From contig JAVUPY010000010.1 in the NCBI GenBank assembly GCA_032252755.1, positions 1-64,000 of the forward strand: a DNA stretch of 64,000 nt, in the 5' to 3' direction. Position numbers and translations under genes: made by a program. Numbering within the stretch: the stretch's first letter is position 1; every line of letters begins with the position of its first letter. A model generated the notes under the pieces. It searched no databases, was not told where the DNA came from, and saw nothing but the letters and a program-made list of their open reading frames with translations. This DNA comes from Terriglobia bacterium. Lineage in GTDB: Bacteria; Acidobacteriota; Terriglobia; Terriglobales; Acidobacteriaceae. Shown here in pieces: positions 1 through 8,217 of this stretch.

Positions 1-825
1 CAACAGAGAGAGCACGCTTTGCTGCATCTGGTTGGCCTGAGACAGAGCGGAGATGCCGGTCTGGTTCAGGATGTTGAACTTCGTAAGGTTCGCGACTTCC
101 TGCGCGATGTCGGCGGCGCGGATCCCGTCCTCGGAGGCGGAGAGGTTCTGCACCTGGTTATTCATGACGTTGGTCGCGCTCTGGAGCTGGTTCATGTAGG
201 CGCCGGCCGTGCCGCGGAGGCCGGCTACGGTTCCGATAGCGCTGGTGATCAGGTCGAGTTCTGCGGCGGCTCCCGTCGAGTCCGTGAAACCGGTGGCGGT
301 CAGGCCGAGGCCCGCGGAATCCACGGAGCCAAGAGCGCTGGAGATATCGAGGGAGGTGGCGTTGGCAGCGCCGCTTCCGTCGCTCATGAAGATGGTTGCC
401 GAAGTTCGCCCGAAGATTGCCGATCCGTTGTAGGTCGTCTTGCCGCCGATCTTGTCGATCTGATCCTGGATCTGCGTGTATTCGGCGTTGAGGGCGGTGA
501 TCTGGTCGCTGGTGACGGTGTCACTTGCGGCTTCGGTGGCGAGGGTGACGGCCCGGTTCAGCAGGCTGGTGATCTGTCCCAGGGAACCGTCGGCGACCTG
601 CAACATACCAATGCCGTCGGTGGCATTACGCGCGGATTGTGTCAGCGCGGTGACGTTGGCGTGGAGGCCGTCTGCGATGGCCAGGCCGGCTGCGTCGTCT
701 GCGCCGGAATTGATACGCGAGCCAGAAGAAAGCCGGAAGAGCGTCTTCTGCAGCGAAGCCCCGGTGATCGACAGCTGGTTTTGCGCGGCCAGTGACGGAA
801 TGTTGTTGAGAATGCTGAGTGACAT
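1..825 (-). CDS. fliC: Flagellin, 3' end cut by window edge
   Basis: Filament subunit, exported by the flagellar type III system and polymerised outside the cell. The reading frame starts at 825 with an AAGGAG ribosome site just upstream and runs open to base 1. The N-terminal D0/D1 signature is clear (LSSGSRINSGADDAAGLAIA around residues 32-51) and the last visible residues (QANQMQQSVLSLL) are the usual C-terminal D0 end, so only a few codons and the stop are missing. At about 277 residues it is a minimal flagellin with almost no variable D2/D3 domain. It is divergent from the flbD-mot-che operon and has its own sigma-28 promoter. Confidence 0.95.
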   Translation of the reverse strand, partial: MSLSILNNIPSLAAQNQLSITGASLQKTLFRLSSGSRINSGADDAAGLAIADGLHANVTALTQSARNATDGIGMLQVADGSLGQITSLLNRAVTLATEAASDTVTSDQITALNAEYTQIQDQIDKIGGKTTYNGSAIFGRTSATIFMSDGSGAANATSLDISSALGSVDSAGLGLTATGFTDSTGAAAELDLITSAIGTVAGLRGTAGAYMNQLQSATNVMNNQVQNLSASEDGIRAADIAQEVANLTKFNILNQTGISALSQANQMQQSVLSLL

Positions 826-930
826 AAGTTTCTCCTTGTGCGTGGGGTTCCGCTTGGCAGTCGCTACAAGCGCGAGCTGTGTGCCCGCTGCCGAGTTCCG
901 CTTTTGGAACCTTGGCCGTTTTCAGATATT

Positions 931-957
931 TCATCGGCAGGGCGAGAGAGAGCTTTA
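931..957 (-). promoter_or_regulatory. Sigma-28 (FliA) promoter of flagellin
   Basis: On the minus strand the sequence reads TAAA, 15 bases, GCCGATGA. This matches the sigma-28 consensus (TAAA-N15-GCCGATAA) at all but one position. It lies about 105 bases upstream of the flagellin start, which is the classic late-gene arrangement, and fliA itself is in this window at 43778. Confidence 0.88.
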
Positions 958-980
958 GGGAGATGGTACGGAAGTAATGA

Positions 981-1014
981 ATCGTGCCATCGGACGACCG
1001 GACCATCGTGCCAT
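981..1014. repeat. Direct repeat ATCGTGCCAT x2 in divergent flagellin/flbD region
   Basis: The decamer ATCGTGCCAT occurs exactly at 981-990 and 1005-1014, 24 bp start to start (about two helical turns). The pair lies between the sigma-28 promoter of flagellin and the flbD operon. The spacing suits a protein binding to one face of the helix, but no regulator can be named. Confidence 0.5.
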
Positions 1015-1043
1015 TGAAACCAAAGAACGGACATCGGCGGAAA

Positions 1044-1071
1044 TGAAGAAAAAGGTCTTCGGTGCCGATGA
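1044..1071 (+). promoter_or_regulatory. Possible sigma-28-like promoter of flbD-mot-che operon
   Basis: TGAA, 16 bases, GCCGATGA. The -10 element is identical to that of flagellin, but the -35 is one base off and the spacer one base longer than consensus. Transcription would begin near 1079, upstream of the GTG start at 1107 and its GAGGG ribosome site, so the arrangement is self-consistent. Weaker than the flagellin and flgM promoters. Confidence 0.4.
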
Positions 1072-1106
1072 AAAAGTTTCGTGATGATTTGCGGAGCGAG
1101 GGTGTC

Positions 1107-1367
1107 GTGATTCAGTTGACTCGATTGAACAATCAGCCGCTGGTGGTGAATGCCGACCTGATCAAGCTCGTCGAGCAGGCGCCGGACACCGTCATCACGT
1201 TGGTAACGGGGGAGAAGCTGGTGGTGCGGGAGAGCACGGAAGAGGTGGTCCGGCGGGTGGTTGTGTTTCGGCGGGAACTATTGGCGGACCTGCACGGAGC
1301 GGCAAAGGCGCAAAGTTCGGGAGAGGCCGAGCGTGAACCACCCCACTCAGATCCAAAAAAGGCATGA
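1107..1367 (+). CDS. flbD: FlbD family flagellar protein
   Basis: Small protein of the FlbD/swarming-motility family, usually encoded next to motA and motB in diderms and spirochaetes; its biochemical role is not well defined. The canonical start is the GTG at 1107, giving VIQLTRLNNQPLVVNADLIK, which lines up with the family N-terminus, with GAGGG 5 bases upstream. A longer reading from GTG 1062 is possible but would overlap the putative promoter. The family core (LTRLN, NADLI, PDTVITL, GEKLVVRES) is complete; about 20 polar residues are added at the C-terminus. First gene of the stator and chemotaxis operon. Confidence 0.85.
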   Translation: MIQLTRLNNQPLVVNADLIKLVEQAPDTVITLVTGEKLVVRESTEEVVRRVVVFRRELLADLHGAAKAQSSGEAEREPPHSDPKKA

Positions 1368-1417
1368 ATGGAGCACCGGGTATTTGCTTGTGAACGGAAG
1401 TAGAACGGGGGCATTTA

Positions 1418-2215
1418 GTGGATAAGGCCAGCGTGAGCGGCGTGCTGGTGGGACTGGGCGGAATTACCGCCGGGCTGCTGATCGAGGGAGGGAATCTCGG
1501 CCAGATATTACAGCCTACGGCGGCGATGATCGTGTTTGGGGGGACGTTTGGGGCGGTGTTATTGCAGTTTCCGTTGCCAATCGTGTTGACGGCATTCCGA
1601 AGGTTTATCGACGTGTTTGTAGAGCCGAAACTCAATGCGGGGCAGATGATTACTCAGCTTGTAGGGTATGCGAACCAGGCGCGAAAGAACGGGATCGTGT
1701 CGCTGGATGCGGAGACGGAGAAGATTGGGGACCCCTTCCTGAAGAAGTCGCTGATGCTGGCGGTAGATGGGACGGAGCCACAAGAGCTGCGGAAGATCAT
1801 GGAACTGGAGTTGGACAACATCGGAGAGCGCGATGAGCACGTGCCGAAGGTATTCGAGTCGGCCGGCGGATTTTCGCCAACTATCGGAATTATCGGGGCG
1901 GTGCTTGGGTTGATCCAGGTGATGCAGCATTTGCAGAACATCGATGAAGTGGGACGGGGAATTGCAGTGGCATTCGTGGCGACGATTTATGGCGTGGGAG
2001 CGGCAAACCTCTTTTTCCTGCCGACCGCGGGCAAGTTGAAGCTGCGAATGCGGGAGGAGCAGATGTTGCGCGAGATGACGCTGGAGGGAGTGATTTCGAT
2101 TCTGGAGGGAATGAACCCGCGGATGCTCGAGACGAAGCTGCTGGGGTATTTGCAGGAGACGAAGAAGGAAGAGGCGAAGGAGACGAAGAAAGCGCAGGCC
2201 GAGGCGGAGGCATGA
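1418..2215 (+). CDS. motA: Flagellar stator protein MotA
   Basis: Inner-membrane ion-channel subunit that, with MotB, forms the torque-generating stator. 265 residues from a GTG start. Four membrane segments are visible (about 8-26, 33-50, 150-170 and 180-200), with the conserved proline motifs GFSPTIGIIGAVLGLI and YGVGAANLFFLP lining the channel. The large cytoplasmic loop carries charged residues expected to contact FliG. The C-terminal tail is Lys/Glu-rich. It overlaps motB by 4 bases (ATGA), implying coupled translation and balanced amounts of the two subunits. Confidence 0.95.
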   Translation: MDKASVSGVLVGLGGITAGLLIEGGNLGQILQPTAAMIVFGGTFGAVLLQFPLPIVLTAFRRFIDVFVEPKLNAGQMITQLVGYANQARKNGIVSLDAETEKIGDPFLKKSLMLAVDGTEPQELRKIMELELDNIGERDEHVPKVFESAGGFSPTIGIIGAVLGLIQVMQHLQNIDEVGRGIAVAFVATIYGVGAANLFFLPTAGKLKLRMREEQMLREMTLEGVISILEGMNPRMLETKLLGYLQETKKEEAKETKKAQAEAEA

Positions 2216-3027
2216 GCCGGAGGAAGAAACATCCCGCGCACGAGAACCATGAACGCTGGCTGGTGTCGTACGCCGACTTCATCACGCTGCTGTTCGCGTT
2301 TTTCGTGGTGCTATACGCGTCGTCGCAGGTGGACAAAAAGAAGATGGGGCAATTAGCGTTTGCCATCCAGACGGCCTTTCAGGAAATGGGGGTGTTCCAG
2401 GGGAAAAATATTGGTCCTCCAACGGAGGATGGCGGCGGAGGGCCGGCGCAGCCGCGCTCGGATTTGGAGGAGTTGGCGCGGATGACACCGCCGAAGGTGC
2501 TAGGACCGCCGATGAGCAGTCCGGATCTTGGGACATTGAAGCGCGAACTTGAGGATGCGCTGGCCCAGGAAATTCAAAGGCACGAAATTGCGCTGCACAT
2601 CGGCCCGGATGGTTTGGTCATCAGCCTTCGGGAACTGGGCTTTTTCGATAGCGGGTCGGCGGTAATGCGGAAGGATTCCGAGAAATCGTTCGGGCGTGTC
2701 GCCGGATTAATCAAACAGTATCCGTGCAACGTAAGGATCGAGGGTCATACCGACAACGTCCCGATTCACACAGCGCATTTCAAGTCGAACTGGGAGTTGT
2801 CGACGGCGCGTGCAACGGAAGTGATTCGCAAGCTGATCCAGGAGCACGGCTTTGCGCCCGAGCGGTTGTCGGCATCGGGCTACGGCGAGTTTCATCCGAC
2901 AGCGACCAATGCGACGAAAGAGGGAAGACAGATGAATCGGCGAGTGGATTTGGTCATCCTGGCGAAAGGGACTTCGGGAAGATCCGTTCCTGAGAAGCAG
3001 TGGGAGGCTGAACGGCCGATAAAGTGA
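2212..3027 (+). CDS. motB: Flagellar stator protein MotB
   Basis: Second stator subunit; anchors the channel to peptidoglycan. The single N-terminal membrane helix (VSYADFITLLFAFFVV, residues 18-33) contains the ion-carrying aspartate D22. A Gly/Pro-rich plug and linker region (about 60-110) follows. The C-terminal OmpA-like peptidoglycan-binding domain has EGHTDNVPI and NRRVDLVI motifs. 271 residues, usual length. The gene start overlaps motA; the stop codon lies inside the predicted promoter element before cheA. Confidence 0.95.
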   Translation: MSRRKKHPAHENHERWLVSYADFITLLFAFFVVLYASSQVDKKKMGQLAFAIQTAFQEMGVFQGKNIGPPTEDGGGGPAQPRSDLEELARMTPPKVLGPPMSSPDLGTLKRELEDALAQEIQRHEIALHIGPDGLVISLRELGFFDSGSAVMRKDSEKSFGRVAGLIKQYPCNVRIEGHTDNVPIHTAHFKSNWELSTARATEVIRKLIQEHGFAPERLSASGYGEFHPTATNATKEGRQMNRRVDLVILAKGTSGRSVPEKQWEAERPIK

Positions 3028-3047
3028 AGCCCAATGTGGGTCGATAA
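3020..3047 (+). promoter_or_regulatory. Sigma-28-like promoter between motB and cheA
   Basis: TAAAGTGA followed by GTCGATAA, that is TAAA-N16-GTCGATAA. The -35 matches the sigma-28 consensus at five positions (TAAAG) and the -10 has a single mismatch; the spacer is 16 rather than 15. It spans the motB stop codon, 51 bases before the cheA start. It could give cheA-cheR-HDOD-cheB a late-class internal promoter. Confidence 0.5.
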
Positions 3048-3097
3048 AAGGGGACAGAGCCACCGTCTCACGTCGAACATCACGACTTGGGAAGGGT

Positions 3098-4900
3098 ATG
3101 CCACAAGAAGCTCATATGTCGGATGATCTGGCACAGGACGAGGGTTTGTTAAGGGAATTTGTCACCGAGAGCGAGGAGCAACTGCAGAGCATGGAGCAGG
3201 ACCTCCTCGGGATCGAAGGCGGGAGCGATAACGAGACTCTCAACCGGATTTTCCGCGCGATGCACACGATCAAGGGGACGTCGAGCTTCCTGCAGTTCGA
3301 TTTCATTGTCGAACTGACGCACGAGGCGGAAGACGTTTTGAACGCGATGCGGCGCGAGGAGTGCCGACCGACGGCGGCGATTACCGACGTGATGCTTCGG
3401 GTGTGCGATCGGGTGCGCGCCATGCTTGCCGACGTTGCGAATCATCGTGAACTGCAGTATGACAATGCGTCGCTGATTGTGGCGCTGAAGACGGCGCACG
3501 AGGGGGCGAATCACGTAAAGCTCGGCGGGATATTGTCGACCCAGCCGGTGATCGAGGAAGCGGATCTGAACGCAGCGCTGGCCGAGTCGCAGAGCACGGG
3601 GAAAAAACTCGGGCAAGTACTGGTCGAACACGAGATCGCGACGCCCACCCACATCGAGCAGGCGTTGAGCAAGCAGGGGATCGTGGCGTCGGTGTCGGAC
3701 AACACGACCATGCGTGTGGACGTGCGCAAACTGGATTTCCTGGTGAACCTGGTCGGGGAATTGGTGCTGGAGAGAAACCGCCTGGTGCAGTTAAGCCGAG
3801 AAGTCAGCGGGGGACAGATTTCTAAAGAACAGATGGACGGTGCGCTGAATTCCTCGGCGACGCGGTTGAGTTTCATCACAGATGAACTGCAGACGGCGAG
3901 CCTGCAGACGCGCATGGTGCCGATCGAGACGGTGTTCCGCCGATTGCCCAGAATGGTGCGGGATGTCGCGGGAGCGCTTGGGAAGCATGTCGAACTGGTG
4001 ATTCGCGGTCAGGAAACAGAGATCGACAAGACCATGGTAGAGCAGATCAGTGACCCGCTAGTGCACCTGGTGCGGAACGCGATCGACCACGGGATTGAGA
4101 CGGCGGAGAAGAGAAAAGCTGCGGGCAAGCTGGAGAACGGAACGCTTGTCGTCGAGGCGCGGCCAGAGGGCGATCAGATCGTGATTTGTGTCGCGGATGA
4201 TGGAAAAGGCATCGACCCGGAGTTGGTGTTGGCAAAGACAGTCGAGAAGGGGTTTGTTGCCGCAGAGCGGGCGAAGATGCTCTCGCGGCGGGAAATCCTG
4301 GACTTGATCTTTCTCCCGGGGATGAGTACGGCGGAAAAGGTGAACAATGTGTCGGGCCGCGGCGTCGGGATGGATGTGGTCCGCAGCAATGTGAAGAAGC
4401 TGAACGGGACGGTGGAATTGGAGAGCATGGAGGGAAAGGGCACGACGATCAGGATTCGAGCGCCGCTGACGATGGCAATTCTCCCAGTGCTGCTGGTGGG
4501 TGTCGGAGAGGAGGTGTATGCATTGCCGCTACATGCGGTGCAGGAAACGGTTCGGGTGGAGAACGCGGACCTTCATCTCGTCGATGGACGAGAGGTGCTT
4601 TGCCTGAGCGGTTGCACCGTTTCTGTGTTGCGGCTTGGCGAGATATTTAGCGTCAAAGGGGCACAGATGCAGAACTGCCGGGCGGTGATTCTGGCGCTGG
4701 GGGACATGCGGATTGCGCTGCTGGTAGACCGGTTGCTGGGACAGGAATCGACGGTGATCAAGCCAATGGGCGAGTTCCTACGCGAGGCCCCGAGCATTAC
4801 GGGAGCGACGATTGGCGGAGATGGACGCGTGAGGCTGGTGCTCGATCCGGCATCGCTGGTGGAAACAGCGAAACGTTCATGCGCAGGTCGTGTGCAATGA
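3098..4900 (+). CDS. cheA: Chemotaxis histidine kinase CheA with MshEN-like insert
   Basis: Soluble kinase that phosphorylates CheY and CheB in response to receptors. 600 residues. Domains in order: HPt (about 15-120) with phospho-acceptor H56 in AMHTIKGTSSFL; then, in place of a normal P2 CheY-binding domain, two tandem hairpin motifs of the MshEN/GSPII_E-N type (KLGGILSTQPVIEEADLNAA at 141-160 and KLGQVLVEHEIATPTHIEQA at 170-189); P3 dimerisation helices (about 205-285); HATPase with N-box LVRNAIDHGIE and GRGVGMDVV; and a CheW-like P5 domain at the end. Start is ATG 3098; ATG 3116 is an alternative that keeps the HPt domain. Overlaps cheR by 4 bases. No cheW is present in the window. Confidence 0.93.
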   Translation: MPQEAHMSDDLAQDEGLLREFVTESEEQLQSMEQDLLGIEGGSDNETLNRIFRAMHTIKGTSSFLQFDFIVELTHEAEDVLNAMRREECRPTAAITDVMLRVCDRVRAMLADVANHRELQYDNASLIVALKTAHEGANHVKLGGILSTQPVIEEADLNAALAESQSTGKKLGQVLVEHEIATPTHIEQALSKQGIVASVSDNTTMRVDVRKLDFLVNLVGELVLERNRLVQLSREVSGGQISKEQMDGALNSSATRLSFITDELQTASLQTRMVPIETVFRRLPRMVRDVAGALGKHVELVIRGQETEIDKTMVEQISDPLVHLVRNAIDHGIETAEKRKAAGKLENGTLVVEARPEGDQIVICVADDGKGIDPELVLAKTVEKGFVAAERAKMLSRREILDLIFLPGMSTAEKVNNVSGRGVGMDVVRSNVKKLNGTVELESMEGKGTTIRIRAPLTMAILPVLLVGVGEEVYALPLHAVQETVRVENADLHLVDGREVLCLSGCTVSVLRLGEIFSVKGAQMQNCRAVILALGDMRIALLVDRLLGQESTVIKPMGEFLREAPSITGATIGGDGRVRLVLDPASLVETAKRSCAGRVQ

Positions 4901-5799
4901 CGTCGCCCGCACCAAGGCCGATCGGGGTCGATGCAACGGGAACGGTCGCAGCGACGAGCGCGCAAGTGGGACAGATCCGGAACCTGGTCTACGAAGAATG
5001 CGGGATATTCATACCGGAGTCGCGATTTCGATCGCTCGAGGAACGCTGCATGCGGCGCATGGCGGTGGTGAACGCGACTTCGCTGATGCAGTACTTCAGC
5101 TTCCTGACGTCACGCGCGGGACGAGCGGCGGAGATCAAGAATCTGCTGAACGAGATCACGGTAGGCGAAACCTGCTTCTTTCGGAACCAGTCGCAACTGG
5201 ACGCGCTGCAGAACGTGATTCTGCCGGAACTGGTGGCGCGGAAGATGGGACAGGGGCTGCATCATGTGAGGATCTGGAGTGCAGGGTGTTCGACGGGTGA
5301 GGAACCGTACACGCTGGCAATCCTGCTGATCGAGAACAGTGCCGGTGTGTTAAAGAACTGGACGTTCGAAGTGCTGGCAAGCGATTTGAACGAGAATTCG
5401 CTGGTTAAGGCGCAGGCAGGAATCTATGGCGATTATGCGCTGCGAAACGTGAAGGGGTATTACCTGAATAAGTATTTCGAACGCGAAGGTGATCTGTACC
5501 GGGTAAAACGCGAGGTTCGTTCGCAAGTTCGATTCAGCCGCATCAATCTGCTTGACGATTCGAGGATGGTGTTCATGAAGGGGATGGACGTCATCTTCTG
5601 CTGCAATGTCCTCATTTATTTCGATACCGCGAGCAAAAGACGAGTGGTGCAGCACTTCTATAACAACCTGCTTGCGGATTCGCACCTGTTCCTTGGTCAT
5701 GCGGAGTCGCTGTTTGGAGTTTCAGAGGATTTCAAACTGGTTCACTACCCCACGGCGACCGGGTACCTGAAGTCACAGAAAGTGATGGCAGGACGATGA
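4897..5799 (+). CDS. cheR: Chemotaxis receptor methyltransferase CheR
   Basis: Transfers methyl groups from S-adenosylmethionine to glutamates of chemoreceptors for adaptation. The SAM-binding loop SAGCSTGEEPYTLAILL is intact, preceded by the N-terminal helical domain containing ITVGETCFFRN. I chose ATG 4897, which overlaps the cheA stop (ATGA), over an upstream in-frame ATG at 4879; this gives 300 residues, close to the usual length. The pairing with cheB in the same operon completes the adaptation system. Confidence 0.93.
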   Translation: MTSPAPRPIGVDATGTVAATSAQVGQIRNLVYEECGIFIPESRFRSLEERCMRRMAVVNATSLMQYFSFLTSRAGRAAEIKNLLNEITVGETCFFRNQSQLDALQNVILPELVARKMGQGLHHVRIWSAGCSTGEEPYTLAILLIENSAGVLKNWTFEVLASDLNENSLVKAQAGIYGDYALRNVKGYYLNKYFEREGDLYRVKREVRSQVRFSRINLLDDSRMVFMKGMDVIFCCNVLIYFDTASKRRVVQHFYNNLLADSHLFLGHAESLFGVSEDFKLVHYPTATGYLKSQKVMAGR

Positions 5800-6701
5800 G
5801 CACGATGCATGCGATTTCGGTGGATGAGATGGCGGCAAAGATTGGGGCGCTGGATCGAATTCCGAGCATCCCGGCGATATTGGTGCCGTTGCTGAAACTG
5901 CTGCAGGAGCCGCCGGAAACAGTGGACGTGCAGAGGGTTATTGAACTGCTTGGACACGACAAGTCATTGGCCGCACAAATTTTGCAGATGGCGAATTCGC
6001 CGCTGTTCGGGCGGTACAAGAATGTGTCGACGATCCGGGGCGCGGTTCTGGCACTGGGAATCGACCGGGTCAGGCAGATGGCGACTACGTGCTCGATCCT
6101 GAAGATGGCTCCAAACCAGGGGGACGGCTTCGATGTGAAGACGCTTTGGGAGCACTCGTTGGGAGTGGCCCTGGTGAGCCGCAGGTTCGCGCGCAGGATC
6201 GGATTCCAGGGACCAGAGCGGGCGTACCTGTCGGGATTGCTGCACGACATCGGGTTGATCGTGAACATGACCGTGGTCCCGGAGCTGTTTCTCGAATCGG
6301 CGCGAATTGCGCGAGAAGAGGGCCGGGGGTTCGACGAAACGGAGCCGATGGTGATCGGCTTCGGACACGGTGTGACGGGGGCACTACTGGCAGAACGGTG
6401 GGGCCTGGATGCGGAATTGAAAGAAGTAATCCGGCGGCATCACGAGTTCGAGCGGGCCACGGTAGCACGGGAGTCGGTGGCTCTGGTGAGTGTCGCCGAT
6501 CAACTGTGCCGGTTGCGGGGCTTGGGATACGGCTTTGCTGAGAAGCGTTGCGTGTGCCTGACCGAGGAAAGCGCATTTCAGTTCCTGGCGGAGAAGTTTC
6601 CGGTGCTGTGGCGCACAGACCTGGAGAGGTTCACGTATGAACTCGACGGTTACATCAACGAGGTTCGGGAACTGGTGACGGTTCTGTTTCGTTTGCGATG
6701 A
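5796..6701 (+). CDS. HDOD domain protein in chemotaxis operon
   Basis: 301-residue protein whose first two-thirds (about 15-215) is an HDOD domain: the cyclin-like start IPSIPAILVPLLKLLQ is followed by LLGHDKSLAAQILQMANSP and by LLHDIG, an HD-type pair. HDOD proteins are signalling proteins related to HD-GYP but usually without phosphodiesterase activity; they often occur near chemotaxis or c-di-GMP systems. It overlaps both cheR and cheB by 4 bases, so it is translated as an integral member of the operon. Specific function here is unknown. Confidence 0.85.
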   Translation: MSTMHAISVDEMAAKIGALDRIPSIPAILVPLLKLLQEPPETVDVQRVIELLGHDKSLAAQILQMANSPLFGRYKNVSTIRGAVLALGIDRVRQMATTCSILKMAPNQGDGFDVKTLWEHSLGVALVSRRFARRIGFQGPERAYLSGLLHDIGLIVNMTVVPELFLESARIAREEGRGFDETEPMVIGFGHGVTGALLAERWGLDAELKEVIRRHHEFERATVARESVALVSVADQLCRLRGLGYGFAEKRCVCLTEESAFQFLAEKFPVLWRTDLERFTYELDGYINEVRELVTVLFRLR

Positions 6702-7819
6702 GAGAGGAAGCAAAAGCCCGGACTGTACGAGTGCTGGTCGTGGATGACAGTTCGTTCATCCGGCTGGCACTGAAGCGAATAATCCAGTCGGACTCCGAAC
6801 TGGAAGTCGTGGGTTGTGCGCATGGCGGATACGAGGCGCTTGATATGGCAGCAGAACTCGATCCCGACGTGGTCACAATGGATATCGAAATGCCGCGAAT
6901 GAACGGCTTGGAAGCCGTACAGGCGTTGATGGCGAGCAATCCGAGACCGGTGATCATGGTGAGTTCGCTGACGCAAGACGGAGCCGATGCCACGTTTCAG
7001 GCTTTGGAATATGGGGCGTTCGACTATGTCGCGAAGCATGGCGCGGGGGGACTGGATGTAACACAGATCCGGAGAGAGTTGATCGCGAAGATCAAGGCGG
7101 CGGCGGAGAGCCGGCTCCGGAACAGGCGTAAGAACGGGAGCATCCACAATGAGGTCTGGCGCCAGACCAGGGATCCGCGCGCGATGGGAGTGGCGCCCTC
7201 GTTGGTCTGTATCGGATCGTCGACGGGGGGACCGAGGGCGCTGCAGCAAATTCTACCGGTGCTTCCGGGGAATTTGCCGGTAGGCATTGTAATCATTCAG
7301 CACATGCCGCCTGGGTTCACCGCACCTTTCGCGGCGCGGTTGGACGGTATGTGCAGCATTCACGTGAAAGAAGCGGAGATGAATGACTTGATCGAGCCCG
7401 GAACGGTTCTGATTGCCCCCGCGGGGTGGCACGTCGCGATCCAACAGAAATCGTATTCGCGGTACGCTGTGCGGTTGACGAAGACTCCGAGCGACACGTT
7501 GCACATGCCTTCGGTGGACGTGACGATGTTGAGCGCGGCAGAAGTGCTGGGGCCTCGCGCAATGGGAGTCGTCCTGACGGGAATGGGAAACGATGGCGAG
7601 GCAGGGATGACCGCGATTCATGCGGCGGGCGGTTATACGGTGGCGCAGGACGAGGAGACGAGCGTCGTCTATGGAATGCCGAAGGCGTGCGCCACGGCGG
7701 GAGTGGTGAGCAAGGTCTTGCCGCTGCCGGAGATCGCGAATGAAATTATCGCCGCCGTGACACGGTGCTCTCACGGTGCAAGGGACGGCATCGGCATTGG
7801 GTCGCAGGTTGAGGTATGA
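6698..7819 (+). CDS. cheB: Chemotaxis methylesterase/glutamine deamidase CheB
   Basis: Response-regulator-controlled esterase that removes receptor methyl groups. The receiver domain (residues 10-125) has VVDDSS, the phosphorylation aspartate in VTMDIEMPRMNG and a lysine in the FDYVAKHG loop. The C-terminal methylesterase domain shows the catalytic Ser in IGSSTGGP, His in IIQHMP and Asp in GMGNDGEAG. 373 residues, normal length. Overlaps the HDOD gene by 4 bases. The last 49 bases overlap, tail to tail, the response-regulator gene on the other strand. Confidence 0.95.
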   Translation: MREEAKARTVRVLVVDDSSFIRLALKRIIQSDSELEVVGCAHGGYEALDMAAELDPDVVTMDIEMPRMNGLEAVQALMASNPRPVIMVSSLTQDGADATFQALEYGAFDYVAKHGAGGLDVTQIRRELIAKIKAAAESRLRNRRKNGSIHNEVWRQTRDPRAMGVAPSLVCIGSSTGGPRALQQILPVLPGNLPVGIVIIQHMPPGFTAPFAARLDGMCSIHVKEAEMNDLIEPGTVLIAPAGWHVAIQQKSYSRYAVRLTKTPSDTLHMPSVDVTMLSAAEVLGPRAMGVVLTGMGNDGEAGMTAIHAAGGYTVAQDEETSVVYGMPKACATAGVVSKVLPLPEIANEIIAAVTRCSHGARDGIGIGSQVEV

Positions 7820-8217
7820 GGTGGCGTTTGCTCCAGCACGTGCCGGACTTTGTCGGCGAGAGTGTCGAGCGTGAAAGGTTTTTGCAAGTAGTTGAGGTTG
7901 GGATCGGAAAAGCTTTCGCGCACGACGGCACGGTCGGTGTAGCCGGACATGAAGATGACCTTCAGCCCGGGTCGCAGGGCGAGCAGTTGATTCGCGAATT
8001 CACGGCCGTTTCTGCCGGGCATCACGACATCGGTGAGGAGAAGGTCGATGATGTCAATGTTCTCCCCATAGAGTTCCAACCCCTCATCGGCGTCGATGGC
8101 TTCAAGGACTTGATACCCGTGGAGTTCGAGGACTTCACGAGTGACGTTGCGAACAAAATCTTCGTCTTCGACGAGGAGGATGGTCTTGGGCGGCGCGGGT
8201 TCGGTGCGAGTTTCCAT
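7771..8217 (-). CDS. Single-domain response regulator (receiver only)
   Basis: 148-residue protein consisting of one receiver domain (residues 11-130): acidic pocket LLVEDED, phospho-acceptor in LLTDVVMPGRNG, the T/S position in FMSGYTDRAV and the conserved lysine in LQKPF. The sequence style (LRPGLKVIFMSGYTD) is that of receivers found at the end of hybrid kinases rather than CheY. It has a GGAG ribosome site and is convergent with cheB, overlapping it by 49 bases. Its cognate kinase is not evident; the short Pro-rich tail is of no known function. Confidence 0.88.
   Translation of the reverse strand: METRTEPAPPKTILLVEDEDFVRNVTREVLELHGYQVLEAIDADEGLELYGENIDIIDLLLTDVVMPGRNGREFANQLLALRPGLKVIFMSGYTDRAVVRESFSDPNLNYLQKPFTLDTLADKVRHVLEQTPPHTSTCDPMPMPSLAP

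Noticed and set aside
1062-1106. Earlier GTG start for FlbD
   Set aside because: Adds 15 residues not seen in the family, has no ribosome site and overlaps the -10-like GCCGATGA.
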